From assembly GCF_051013375.1 (NCBI RefSeq), contig NZ_CP142125.1: 64,000 nucleotides of DNA. The stretch is one strand, 5' to 3'. Under the pieces are notes generated by a model, which saw nothing but the letters and a program-made list of their open reading frames with translations, was not told the DNA's origin and did no database searches. The translations under genes and the position numbers were made by a program. The stretch is from Kordia algicida (GTDB taxonomy: Bacteria > Bacteroidota > Bacteroidia > Flavobacteriales > Flavobacteriaceae). Positions 18,890 to 27,474 of this stretch are shown here, piece by piece; positions within the stretch are counted from its first letter, which is position 1; the number at the start of each line of letters is the position of its first letter.

Positions 18890-19576
18890 TTGAAAGTAAT
18901 AGGAACTACCAAAATTTCGTATGAAATAGAACAGATACTAGATAAATCGGATGATTATCTGGTTCTTGTATCTCCGTATTTCAAATTAACTCAAAGATTA
19001 AAAGTAAGACTATCCGATGCTTTTAAAAGCGTAGATAATGTTTTTCTACTATATAGAGAAAATGAAATTAAATATCAAGAATTGAATTGGTTGAAATCTT
19101 TTTCAAATGTGAAGATTTTTGCAATTAAAAATCTTCACGCAAAAATATATTTGAATCAAGAATATGCTTTAATTTCTTCAATGAATTTGTATGAGTATTC
19201 ACAAATTAATAATCACGAAGTAGCGGTTATGATTGAGCGTTGGGAAGATTCAGAGGCTTTCGAGGACACTTTGAATGAAATACGAATCATATTAGCTTCA
19301 CAATATGATGAAACGTGTTTTGATGTAGTTCTTGAAAGCATGCAAGACTATTCTATGGGAGCCTTATTTTATGAATTAAATGATAAATATACATTTGGAA
19401 ACTATAGAAAACGTTCACAAGCTTTATATGAGTTTATATGTGATAGAGCTAGAGAATTAACAAATTTCAAAGAATTTGAATTGTATCAAGATAAAACAGC
19501 AATTTTAAGGGCAACTAATCTGGGTAAAGCTAGATATACATTTCTTGAAGAAAAGTTGAAAAAATACGCTAATTAA
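18890..19576 (+). CDS. Phospholipase D-fold (HxK) nuclease-like protein
   Basis: A 228-aa protein with one PLD-family motif: LHAKIYLNQEYALISSMNLYEYSQINNHE (about residues 81-110) contains H-x-K, then Ser-x-N and a terminal Glu, the usual order in single-motif PLD nucleases that act as dimers. The N-terminal strands (YLVLVSPYFKL, VFLLYRENE) fit the same fold. The C-terminal third is helical and ends with a possible winged-helix segment (GKARYTFLEEKL). The only methionine upstream of the motif is lacking, so the start must be the TTG at 18890. It lies 25 bases after the two-TM gene and closes the operon. Confidence 0.8.
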   Translation: MKVIGTTKISYEIEQILDKSDDYLVLVSPYFKLTQRLKVRLSDAFKSVDNVFLLYRENEIKYQELNWLKSFSNVKIFAIKNLHAKIYLNQEYALISSMNLYEYSQINNHEVAVMIERWEDSEAFEDTLNEIRIILASQYDETCFDVVLESMQDYSMGALFYELNDKYTFGNYRKRSQALYEFICDRARELTNFKEFELYQDKTAILRATNLGKARYTFLEEKLKKYAN

Positions 19577-20366
19577 AAGAGAAGGGTTTTTTAAAAATAT
19601 ATTAAGTTATACTACCGTATTTTAAAAGAAATTATCGAAAAAGGAGCTTCGATGAATAAATTCAATTCAAAAACCAGAACAATCATTCAGATAAATTAAT
19701 AGTCTCAAGCGTTTTTTTAGTTATTAATTATTAATAAACTGATAATCACAAAAATCACGATAAATACTATCGCAGTTAAAAATCCAGCAATAAATCCTTT
19801 TAAGAATTGTAATCTATTCATATTAAAAAATATATGTATTTCATACTTTTATGATAACAAGGCGGACTAACTAACCATCGTAAGAACCGCCCTGTCTGAC
19901 TAACTAATAGTTAAATTAGACACAGGTTATTACTCTAACCCGATCATAAACATACTGACGAAACTACAATCAACCCCAAATTGATAAATAGTTCCCTGCC
20001 AAAAACTTTTGAAAGGAAAAATCAGTATGTTTTATTTTTAGTGGCAAAGCGACAGCACCTTATCATACATAATTGTCGCTTTGCACTAAAAGAGTAAGCA
20101 AATGTAAAACTCACTCTAAACACCTCTTGAATGTTGACACTTGTATTGCAAAAAGTGCCTTTTTGCTGTTAGGGAATAGAAAAAAAACATTCCAAGCGTG
20201 TTATTTAATTTCCTTTTAAGCAAAGCGACTACAATTCAGCTATCGCTTTGCTAGAGTTATTACCCCAAAACTCCATTTTACATACCTTCTCAGTGACAAG
20301 TTAATAACCAAATTTTGAGACTGATGTATACAATTCATAAGAATCATAAACGGCATGTATGATGTA
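19577..20366. other. Interval with small hairpins between defence and bacteriocin loci
   Basis: Apart from one possible 34-codon gene (19717-19821, minus) no coding is seen. Two hairpins use the same word: GTGGCAAAGCGACA (20041-20054) with TGTCGCTTTGCAC (20074-20086), and AGCAAAGCGA (20219-20228) with TCGCTTTGCT (20243-20252). An imperfect hairpin is at about 19893-19920 (GTCTGACTAACTA/TAGTTAAATTAGAC). TTTTTGGCAG words also recur on the minus strand near 19998 and 20597. These may be terminators or short RNAs downstream of the bacteriocin exporter. Confidence 0.45.
19717..19821 (-). CDS. Possible 34-aa single-TM peptide
   Basis: ATG at 19821 opens a frame of 34 codons beginning MNRLQFLKGFIAG and then almost wholly hydrophobic up to IINN. 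It would be a tiny membrane peptide. It lies downstream of the bacteriocin exporter on the same strand, where immunity peptides can occur. Such a short frame may be chance; the clean basic N-terminus plus one TM helix is the only support. Confidence 0.35.
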   Translation of the reverse strand: MNRLQFLKGFIAGFLTAIVFIVIFVIISLLIINN

Positions 20367-20534
20367 TTACTTCTTTAAGTTTTTGTTTCTTAATTCCTTT
20401 TCAATTTCATCGTCCACTTCATTTTTTTTCATTTTCTTTCTATTTTGTTTTACATAGAAGTATCGTATGATAAATAGTATAATGATAGCTTCCATTGCGT
20501 AAATAGCTACCAAAAATTGTGTCTCACTAACCAT
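20367..20534 (-). CDS. Small single-TM protein next to exporter
   Basis: A 55-aa frame from ATG at 20534: a short N-terminus (MVSETQFLVAIYAMEA), one TM helix (IIILFIIRYFYV) and a highly charged cytoplasmic tail (KQNRKKMKKNEVDDEIEKEL). It lies 123 bases beyond the stop codon of the C39 ABC exporter on the same strand. The size and layout suit a bacteriocin immunity protein or exporter accessory, but there is no sequence match I can name. Confidence 0.5.
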   Translation of the reverse strand: MVSETQFLVAIYAMEAIIILFIIRYFYVKQNRKKMKKNEVDDEIEKELRNKNLKK

Positions 20535-20656
20535 AAATGTTTGTGTTATGTTAAAAGGCTATCAATAACAATTGGTTAGACTAAGTGGAACACTCTGCCA
20601 AAAATTTAAGTAGGTAAAGATGAATCAAACATATTTTTATTCTTCATTTGAATAGG

Positions 20657-22864
20657 TTATAAAATTTCACTAATAGCGTCTTTTTCCTCTAACAGTTGCG
20701 TCCAAAAATCACTGTAAAAATTAGACGTTTCTAACAATTCTTTATGTGTTCCGTGTACTTTTGTTTGTCCCTGTTCTATGACATAAATACGATCAGCTAT
20801 TTGTTTTAAAGAATGTAGTCTGTGCGATATAAAAATGATGCTCAACTTAGATTTTAATCGTCTTAATAATTGCAATACAAAATATTCTGTTTTACGATCC
20901 ATAGCGGAAGTAAACTCATCTAATATGAGTAATTGAGGTTTTTTATAAAGTGCACGAATAAGTGCAAGTATCTGTTTTTGTCCACCTGATAAGTTGACAC
21001 CTTCTTTGCCTAATATGGTGGCATATCCTTGTGGTAAACTTTGTATAAAATCTTCAAAACCATATTCTTGAATAAAATTATGAACATCTTCAAAGACAGC
21101 TTGTTCGCCTAATAAAATATTGTCAAGTACATTTCCTGAAAAAAGGGTAATTTCTTGTGGTATTACTCCAATAATAGTTCGCCAATCTTTTGTAGCTACT
21201 TCTGCTAAAGGAATCGTATTATTAATAGTAATCGTACCGCTTTCAAAAGCATAAAACTTTTGAATGATTTGTCCTAATGTACTTTTCCCACTTCCACTTT
21301 CTCCAACAATTGCAATACATTGGTTTTTATCAATACGCATTGAGATATTATTTAGCAATTGTTTTCTTCCTGCAAATCGGAAGGAAACATTGGTAAGTGT
21401 TAATGATTCAAAGTTTAAAAGAGAAGTTTTTCCTGAAGCTTCTTTTTCAATAGAAGCAAACTCATACATTCTATTAAAAGCTACTTTTGCTTCATTGATA
21501 GGAATAGCAACCAACGCCAAACTTGCAACTGCGGGAAGCAAAGAACTTGCAATACCTAAAACAGCTGTTAGTTCGCCAATAAGCATCAATTCATTATAAA
21601 CTCTAAAAGAAGTGAATATAAGGATTCCCATTAAAAAAATCACGCCAAACACACCTGAGATTAGAGATAAACGAACATTTATCTTTCCAAGAACAAAAGC
21701 CTTTTCCTGAAAATTACCGTAGATCAACTGATTGATTTTTTTAAAAATAGACTGTTTATTGGTATTCTTTATCGTAGCAATTCCTTGCATAGAAGTAATA
21801 TAATTGCTTTCATTCATCGCATAGCCTTGCATGACTTCTTTTTGTGCTTTGATAATTTTAGAATTAAAACGGTACATCAAAAAGAAATAAAACGGTAAGC
21901 TAACACTAGCAATTAAGCCTACTTGCCATGAGTAATAAAATAGAAAGCCTAAAGAAACTATAGTAACAAGTGCGTTAATAACAATATTACCGATAACGGT
22001 TTTTATCACGTTTTGCACACGTTGTGTGTCATTGAGTCTAGCAACGAGTTCTCCAATCTTTCGAGTGTCAAAAAATGGTTTTGGTAGGTGTAATAATGAG
22101 CCGTAAAAACGATCAATAATACGGTTGTTAAAATCTTTGCTTTGTCGTATCAAAAAATAATCACGTAGACTGCTAAAAAACGTTCTTATCAGTAATAACA
22201 GTGTAATGAGTACCATACTCAATACTAGCATTTTCGTATCTTTTGAAGGTAATATATCATCAATAAGCTTTTGTGAAAATACAGCCATACTCATTCCTAA
22301 AATAGCAATACACAAACCAAGCAATATGCTAAACTTTATCAATCTTAAATCAGGTTTTAACACACCTAAAAACCATTGTCTTTTAGAATTTGCTTTTACG
22401 GTTGCTTTTACAAAATATTCATTTGGGTATAGCGTTAAGCACGTTTTTGATTTCCAAATAGCTGATAGTTCCTCTTTTGTGTAGTAGCATAATCCTTTTG
22501 CGGGATCGCCAATGATAAACTTGTCATTCTCAAAACCATAGCAAACAACATAATGCTGTAACTTATCTTGAATAACTACATGCAATATAACAGGTTGTTT
22601 ATGATCTATAAGTGCCTGTAAGTCGGCTTCACAGCCTTCTGCGGTAAAACCAATTTTATTGGCAGACTGATGCAATCCTAATAACGTAGTTCCTTGCTTG
22701 TTTGTTCCGCTAAGTTCACGAAGCTTCTCCAAAGTACTACTTCCTTCATAAAGTTGAATAATAGAAAGTAAACAAGCAACACCACAATCATTTTGATCGT
22801 GTTGTAATACTAATGTCTTTTGAATTTTTTTCTTTATAATGGTTGCTGATTTCATAGTGAACAT
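20657..22864 (-). CDS. Peptidase-containing ABC transporter (C39, bacteriocin export)
   Basis: A 735-aa PCAT exporter. The N-terminal C39 cysteine peptidase has the oxyanion Gln and catalytic Cys in QHDQNDCGVACL (Cys27), catalytic His in LQHYVVCYG and Asp in GDPAKG. The middle has six TM helices, and the C-terminal nucleotide-binding domain shows Walker A GESGSGKSTLG, signature VNLSGGQKQ, Walker B LLILDEFTSAMD and H-loop ISHRLHS. Such proteins cut GG leaders and pump the core peptide through the inner membrane. The start is two bases after the redoxin gene stop, so the genes are co-translated. The obvious substrates are the two GG-leader peptides at 24.5-24.9 kb. Confidence 0.93.
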   Translation of the reverse strand: MFTMKSATIIKKKIQKTLVLQHDQNDCGVACLLSIIQLYEGSSTLEKLRELSGTNKQGTTLLGLHQSANKIGFTAEGCEADLQALIDHKQPVILHVVIQDKLQHYVVCYGFENDKFIIGDPAKGLCYYTKEELSAIWKSKTCLTLYPNEYFVKATVKANSKRQWFLGVLKPDLRLIKFSILLGLCIAILGMSMAVFSQKLIDDILPSKDTKMLVLSMVLITLLLLIRTFFSSLRDYFLIRQSKDFNNRIIDRFYGSLLHLPKPFFDTRKIGELVARLNDTQRVQNVIKTVIGNIVINALVTIVSLGFLFYYSWQVGLIASVSLPFYFFLMYRFNSKIIKAQKEVMQGYAMNESNYITSMQGIATIKNTNKQSIFKKINQLIYGNFQEKAFVLGKINVRLSLISGVFGVIFLMGILIFTSFRVYNELMLIGELTAVLGIASSLLPAVASLALVAIPINEAKVAFNRMYEFASIEKEASGKTSLLNFESLTLTNVSFRFAGRKQLLNNISMRIDKNQCIAIVGESGSGKSTLGQIIQKFYAFESGTITINNTIPLAEVATKDWRTIIGVIPQEITLFSGNVLDNILLGEQAVFEDVHNFIQEYGFEDFIQSLPQGYATILGKEGVNLSGGQKQILALIRALYKKPQLLILDEFTSAMDRKTEYFVLQLLRRLKSKLSIIFISHRLHSLKQIADRIYVIEQGQTKVHGTHKELLETSNFYSDFWTQLLEEKDAISEIL

Positions 22865-22866
22865 AA

Positions 22867-23385
22867 TTAGTGATGAATGACTTTTAAAATTCCGCTGGCA
22901 TTAAGCTGTCCGTTATGCTTTTTGAGTAGTCTTTGTGATGCATCGTAAATGATTACTGTTGGAATAGATGCAATATCCAATTCAGTACTAAGTAGACTAT
23001 TGTTATCATGTAAAAATGTAATATTGGGTTGAATGTTTAATTGATAATGTGATGCAAAGCTTTGAATGGTATCAACAGGTTCTGACGATATAAATAGAAA
23101 CTGAATCTTTTCAAATTTGTGAAGTTCTTCGTGAATACTTTCCGCTTCATGCTGGCAAAAATCACATTCAGAATTAAAAAAGATAAATACAGTAGCTTTG
23201 TCTTTTTGTAAATCTTTCTTAGAAAAATAGGTGCTATCGGAAGTCATTAAACTGAAATCAGGCACATATTCTATATGTTTTGCAGTTGCTTTTTTTTCTT
23301 CAAGATTGATAGAAATATGATATAAGAAGTAACCTAAAGTAGCTACTACAGCTACAATGGTTATTAAACCAAGTATTTTTTTCAT
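22867..23385 (-). CDS. Membrane-anchored redoxin/thioredoxin-like protein
   Basis: A 172-aa protein with an N-terminal signal anchor (about residues 3-22) and a thioredoxin-fold domain facing the periplasm. The active site is NSECDFCQHEAE (CxxC, about residues 77-80), and the cis-Pro loop is in IASIPTVIIYD. TlpA/ResA-like proteins of this kind reduce or form disulfides. It sits between a membrane protein and the C39 exporter in a bacteriocin operon whose peptides each have two Cys, so disulfide handling of the exported peptides is a sensible inference. Confidence 0.85.
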   Translation of the reverse strand: MKKILGLITIVAVVATLGYFLYHISINLEEKKATAKHIEYVPDFSLMTSDSTYFSKKDLQKDKATVFIFFNSECDFCQHEAESIHEELHKFEKIQFLFISSEPVDTIQSFASHYQLNIQPNITFLHDNNSLLSTELDIASIPTVIIYDASQRLLKKHNGQLNASGILKVIHH

Positions 23386-23441
23386 TGTTATATGTGTGTT
23401 GAAAGATTCAAAAATTTACAATCCAAATTCATAATGCTGAA

Positions 23442-24074
23442 TTAGCTTAGATGAAGGGTTAAAAAGACCACACCAATAATCCAGATAACAAGTGCAACAC
23501 CATAACTACTTGCTACAATGGTAAAACTCTTACCTATATTTTCTTTGAGTTGTTTCCCTATAAAAAATGCTAGTAAACACCAATAGGCAATTTCAAAAAC
23601 ATTAAATGTTTGTAGTGGATATACAAACCAAGCTTCCATACCTTTATATCCTACAACTGATAATGCTGATAGTGGATAAAAATATTGTACATCTTCTAGT
23701 GTGTAGTTGGGAACTAAAAAATACAACCAAACCGTTTTTACAACGATTACCAACAGAAAGATAAATTCTGCCTTTACCACAGCTCTAAAGATTTGTTTGT
23801 ATTTGATTTTTTTATCAAAGAAAAACATACCAATATCAAGGATTAGGGCAATTACTGAAATTTTAATAAGCAATAGCAACGGTACAGCCACATAACCAAC
23901 CCATTGCCATTTGTCTTGAAAGGCTAACGTTTCTTCTAGCTGTTCTTGAGTATAGATATCAGCTAATGAATTCATAAGTAAAGTTTCTGTACCTAACACA
24001 CCTTGTGAAATAATACCAAAACATAAGACAAAAAAGGCGAGTAATACGAAATATATTGAAGTATTAAGTTTCAT
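23442..24074 (-). CDS. Polytopic membrane protein of the bacteriocin operon
   Basis: A 210-aa protein with about five TM helices (around residues 7-27, 58-82, 97-117, 148-170 and 182-205) and a periplasmic acidic loop. The pattern is that of small Yip1-like or unknown membrane proteins commonly found beside flavobacterial bacteriocin exporters. No catalytic residues stand out. It is 56 bases upstream of the redoxin gene and shares its direction. An immunity function or a role in exporter assembly is possible. Confidence 0.75.
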   Translation of the reverse strand: MKLNTSIYFVLLAFFVLCFGIISQGVLGTETLLMNSLADIYTQEQLEETLAFQDKWQWVGYVAVPLLLLIKISVIALILDIGMFFFDKKIKYKQIFRAVVKAEFIFLLVIVVKTVWLYFLVPNYTLEDVQYFYPLSALSVVGYKGMEAWFVYPLQTFNVFEIAYWCLLAFFIGKQLKENIGKSFTIVASSYGVALVIWIIGVVFLTLHLS

Positions 24075-24285
24075 TTTTTTTAGTTTTTATTTGCTTGAAA
24101 TAAGCATAAGTTGTGCTTGCTTTACCAATAATTGATAAAGTTAATTGTGTGATTTTCTAAAGATTATTAAGAATTATTCTTCTTTCGTGATATTACTATA
24201 AAAATATGATTTGAGTACTCAGAACAATCAAAGCGAATAGTATTTGTGAAATGTGATAGTCTAATATTATAACTATAAAAGAATA

Positions 24286-24447
24286 TTATTTTTTCTTTTT
24301 TCCTTCCATATATATAAGGATTATAATAACTCCACCCATTATATATAATATAGGCTTATATGAACCTAAGCTAATAATTTTAAACATATTTAAAAATAAA
24401 CATGTAAGTAAAATTATACTCAAAGCAAGAATCACTTTTTTCATCAT
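24286..24447 (-). CDS. Small two-TM protein, possible immunity protein
   Basis: A 53-aa frame starting ATG ATG at 24447: a basic N-terminus (MMKKV), a TM helix (ILALSIILLTCLFLN), a short loop, a second TM helix (PILYIMGGVIIILIYM) and a Lys-rich end. It lies 60 bases after the second bacteriocin precursor, past a terminator-like hairpin, and before the 210-aa membrane gene. This is the usual place and size for a bacteriocin immunity protein. The evidence is position and membrane pattern. Confidence 0.5.
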   Translation of the reverse strand: MMKKVILALSIILLTCLFLNMFKIISLGSYKPILYIMGGVIIILIYMEGKKKK

Positions 24448-24466
24448 TTGTAAATTTTTTAAAAAA

Positions 24467-24493
24467 ATAGAAGATCCATATTGAATCTTCTAT
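24467..24493 (-). terminator. Hairpin after the two bacteriocin precursors
   Basis: AATAGAAGAT (24467-24476) pairs with ATCTTCTATT (24484-24493); on the minus strand a T-rich run follows. It may attenuate read-through from the precursor genes into the exporter operon. Confidence 0.7.
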
Positions 24494-24506
24494 TTTAGTT
24501 GATTAA

Positions 24507-24701
24507 TTATGTAGCTATAGCACATCCAACACTTACTACACCCATTACTATTGCTGCTGTTTGACCAACTGCAGGTACCCAACCTAGAGCAAATGCTAGT
24601 CCATAAATCCCACTAACAGTTGAAAATCCGTCGCAAAATCCATCAACGAAATCATTTCCTCCTTCTATTAATTCTAATTCTTGTATTTGTAATGTTTTCA
24701 T
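24507..24701 (-). CDS. GG-leader class-IIb-like bacteriocin precursor (64 aa)
   Basis: The leader KTLQIQELELIEGG (GG at residues 14-15) is of the ComC/bacteriocin type. The 49-aa core is hydrophobic with Gly spaced through helices (GIYGLAFALGWVPAVG, AAIVMGVVSVGCAIAT) and has two Cys (FCDG and GCAI). Such GxxxG-rich cores are typical of pore-forming two-peptide bacteriocins. It lies 17 bases downstream of a second precursor and upstream of a dedicated C39 exporter. Confidence 0.85.
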   Translation of the reverse strand: MKTLQIQELELIEGGNDFVDGFCDGFSTVSGIYGLAFALGWVPAVGQTAAIVMGVVSVGCAIAT

Positions 24702-24718
24702 TTTTAAAGTTTTTTAGA

Positions 24719-24919
24719 TTAAAAAATTTCAATATTGCACGCGCCTGTTAGAGAAATGAAAGTTCCTCCTAAAAGCCCTACGAAAGCTCCTATCGCAAAT
24801 CCAGCAGGACCAGCCATAGCACCAGCTACAACTGCGCCAACCATGAATCCGTTGCCCTCATCGACACAATCTGAACCGCCTTCAAACTTTAATAATTGAT
24901 TTAATTCTAGTTTTTTCAT
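24719..24919 (-). CDS. GG-leader class-IIb-like bacteriocin precursor (66 aa)
   Basis: Leader KKLELNQLLKFEGG (GG at residues 14-15), then a 51-aa core starting SDCVDEGNG and continuing as a Gly/Ala-rich helix (MVGAVVAGAMAGPAGFAIGAFVGLLGG) with a second Cys in TGACNI. GxxxG spacing (GAVVAGAMAG) supports a helix-helix pore-forming partner of the 64-aa peptide. The upstream block at 24939-24972 resembles those before the poly-Gln precursors at 54.2 and 56.3 kb, which suggests shared control. Confidence 0.85.
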   Translation of the reverse strand: MKKLELNQLLKFEGGSDCVDEGNGFMVGAVVAGAMAGPAGFAIGAFVGLLGGTFISLTGACNIEIF

Positions 24920-24938
24920 AAAGATACTAATTAAAAAA

Positions 24939-24972
24939 TTTTCCTACTCTTTCGTTTTTCGGAATCCACGGC
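24939..24972 (-). promoter_or_regulatory. Shared upstream block of GG-leader genes, copy 1
   Basis: TTTTCCTACTCT (24939-24950) and TTTTTCGGAATCCACGGC (24955-24972) match TTTCCTACTCT ... TTTTCGGATTACCGCC at 54211-54246 and 56294-56329. All are 20-31 bases upstream of a minus-strand GG-leader gene. Confidence 0.55.
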
Positions 24973-25365
24973 TTGTTTTTTGGTTGTTTAGTTTTTAATT
25001 TTTCATTGTTTGTGCACCAACAACTATAAAAAACTATCAACTAAGAACCACTTTTAGGAAAGCATTCCTTATTTTACATTTGCCGTGATACTCATTTTAT
25101 AAAATTTGTATCTTTACACTCTTATCATGTGAGCAAATGTTAATTTGTTTATATTCTGACTCTCACTTATTCGTTGTTCGTGGGAGTCTTTTTTTATTAT
25201 TACTTTTCTTTCAATCAAAATAATCTTTTATTTTAGCTGTTAGATTTTTTTGATGATGTAAATATAGATATGAGATTCAAAAAAATAAAATCAAGTTATA
25301 CGCTTTTTTAAAAATCAGTATTGATTTTTTTAAAAAAACCACAATAATACATTAGATTTAATTAA
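24973..25365. other. Divergent intergenic region with a terminator-like hairpin
   Basis: No gene. GACTCTCAC (25159-25167) pairs with GTGGGAGTC (25181-25189), with G-T wobble, followed by eight T from 25190. With no gene ending just upstream on the plus strand, the hairpin may end a short non-coding transcript that starts near 25090. Confidence 0.45.
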
Positions 25366-27075
25366 ATGATTATCAGGAGTTTATTAGTCTTTTTTTGTAT
25401 ATTTTGTTTTCTAAGCACCAATGCATCTATTAATGATTCTTTAGCACAAAAATCCTATTGGTATTTATATGATAAATTTTTGAAAAACACCAATAATGAT
25501 ACATTGTATGCTATTTACAGTCAATATTATATAGACAAAGCTATAAAGGAAAAAGATACCCAAAATATAGTTAGAGGATATTATCTAATCACTTTAGAAG
25601 ATAAAGATGAATATGCAAAGTATTTAGATAGTTTAGTAAAGTATTCGAAGCTTACAAACCACGATTACTTTTTGTGGAATGGTTTTTATGGTAAAGGACG
25701 TTACTACAAGAGGAAACGAAATTTTCAACAAGCATGTGAATATTATATTAAAGCATATAAATTAGCTCGAAAAATTAATGAAGCTGAATTGTTAGATATT
25801 TCAGTTGTTTCTTTAGGTTTAGTTAGAGAACGTATAGGCAAGCATAATGAAGCTCTGAAAGATTATAAAAAGAGTTATCTATATACTAAAGAATTAATAA
25901 ATGACAAATTACCCGACTCTAGTAATTTGTCAGATTTCGAGTCTTATCTACATTCTTTAAATTTATTAGCAAACTCTTATAGACTTAATTCAATTTTGGA
26001 TTCTGCAAAATTTTACAACAGAGAAGTCCTAAATTATGAGAATTATTCTTGGTCTAAAGAATATGTAAATAAAGCTTCTCTGAATATGTCTGAAATATTT
26101 TTTGATGAAAAAAGATTTGAATTAGCAATTAAATATGCGTCAAAAACAATTCCTCTGTTTAGTAAAAGTAACAATTTGAAAAGTATTGCTGCGAGTTATT
26201 ATATTATAGGAATGTCAGAGATAAAACTAGATAATGAATCAATTGGAATAAGCTACTTAACAAAAATGGATAGTATTTTTAATTTAGAAAATAATTTATA
26301 CCCTCCGTTAAGATCAGCTTACGAAACCCTAATAATTCATTACAAGAAAAAAAATGATCTAAAAAAACAATTATATTATACAGAGCAAATAATTAAATTT
26401 GATAGTATCGTATTTAAAGATTACCAATACATATCGGAAGGAATTACTCAAAAATTAGATAGACCAGAATTATTAGAACAAAAAAAAATATTAGAGAATA
26501 AATTAAAAAAATCAAACAATAAAATTTACCTATGGATAATATTCGTATTCATTTTATTAGCGTTATTAGGTTATGAAACCTACAGAAGAAAAAAATTGAC
26601 TAAAAGGTATTTAGAAAAATTTGATAATTTGATAAAACAAATTGACCAAAATAAAAATAATAAAGAGCCTAAGAAATTAAGTAAAACTCTAGAAATAAAC
26701 ACAAATGAAAGCCTTGGTATTAATATTGAGGTGGTAGAAAATATACTTAAATCCTTATCAGAGTTTGAACTTTTAGAAGAATATACAGACTCTAATCTCA
26801 CAGCCACAAGTCTCGCAAAAAAAATCGGTACTAATGCAAATTATCTTGGTAGGGTAATTAAATATAAATATGACTTAAGCTTTCGTAACTACATTAATAA
26901 TTTAAGAATAAATTTAGCTTTAGATAAATTACGCAATACTAAAGAATTCAAAAAGTTTTCTGTTTATGCTATGGCTAAAGAGGTTGGATTTAAGAACTCA
27001 GAACCCTTTTCTAAAGCATTTAAGGGTCGCACAGGTAATTATCCTTCTGAATTCATAGAAAAACTAAAAAACTGA
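25366..27075 (+). CDS. TPR-containing membrane regulator with AraC-type HTH
   Basis: A 569-aa protein with a signal peptide, a long TPR-like helical region in the periplasm (about residues 60-375, with repeats such as YYIKAYKLARK and YIIGMSEIKLDN), one TM helix (about 386-405, YLWIIFVFILLALLGYETY), a coiled linker and a C-terminal AraC-type domain (about 480-569: LTATSLAKKIGTNANYLGRVIKYKYDLSFRNYINNLR ... FKNSEPFSKAFKGRTGNYPSEF). This is a one-component membrane-bound transcription regulator. The very similar 578-aa protein at 33.2 kb shares the architecture. It precedes a proline-rich GG-leader gene by 123 bases and may control it. Confidence 0.85.
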   Translation: MIIRSLLVFFCIFCFLSTNASINDSLAQKSYWYLYDKFLKNTNNDTLYAIYSQYYIDKAIKEKDTQNIVRGYYLITLEDKDEYAKYLDSLVKYSKLTNHDYFLWNGFYGKGRYYKRKRNFQQACEYYIKAYKLARKINEAELLDISVVSLGLVRERIGKHNEALKDYKKSYLYTKELINDKLPDSSNLSDFESYLHSLNLLANSYRLNSILDSAKFYNREVLNYENYSWSKEYVNKASLNMSEIFFDEKRFELAIKYASKTIPLFSKSNNLKSIAASYYIIGMSEIKLDNESIGISYLTKMDSIFNLENNLYPPLRSAYETLIIHYKKKNDLKKQLYYTEQIIKFDSIVFKDYQYISEGITQKLDRPELLEQKKILENKLKKSNNKIYLWIIFVFILLALLGYETYRRKKLTKRYLEKFDNLIKQIDQNKNNKEPKKLSKTLEINTNESLGINIEVVENILKSLSEFELLEEYTDSNLTATSLAKKIGTNANYLGRVIKYKYDLSFRNYINNLRINLALDKLRNTKEFKKFSVYAMAKEVGFKNSEPFSKAFKGRTGNYPSEFIEKLKN

Positions 27076-27198
27076 TTAACAGCATTTTAATTCAAAATTT
27101 GATCGTATTTTTAAAAATCAGTATGCTATATAATATTATTTAAATTTTCAAACTGATTTTTTTTAATATTTGTAAACAATAATTTAATATATATTAAT

Positions 27199-27402
27199 AT
27201 GAGATCAATAGAATTTTTAAAGACTTATGAAGTCAAGGAAATCGAAAAAATTTTAGGAGGAAGTGATGATGATGGTAGTGGTCCAGGACCAGGAGACGAC
27301 AAACCTAAAAAACCTAAACCTCCAACTCCTCCTCCAAGTCCAAGCATTCCATTTCCTGTTCCTCCACCAAAACCACCTTCAAATACACCTACTGTTGGGT
27401 AA
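27199..27402 (+). CDS. Proline-rich GG-leader peptide
   Basis: A 67-aa peptide. The leader RSIEFLKTYEVKEIEKILGG (GG at residues 20-21) is a standard bacteriocin leader. The 46-residue core begins SDDDGSGPGPGDDKPKK and is then nearly all Pro, Ser, Thr and Lys (18 prolines, for example TPPPSPSIPFPVPPPKPP). It has no Cys and no hydrophobic helix, so it is not a usual pore former; Pro-rich antimicrobial peptides act on ribosomes inside cells, and a Pro-rich extracellular linker is another possibility. It sits between a TPR/AraC regulator and a subtilisin gene. Confidence 0.75.
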   Translation: MRSIEFLKTYEVKEIEKILGGSDDDGSGPGPGDDKPKKPKPPTPPPSPSIPFPVPPPKPPSNTPTVG

Positions 27403-27474
27403 TTAATATTAAATGTAATAAAAGGCTATTAATCAATTATTTTGTATTATTAGCCTTAAAATTTTATACCTATT

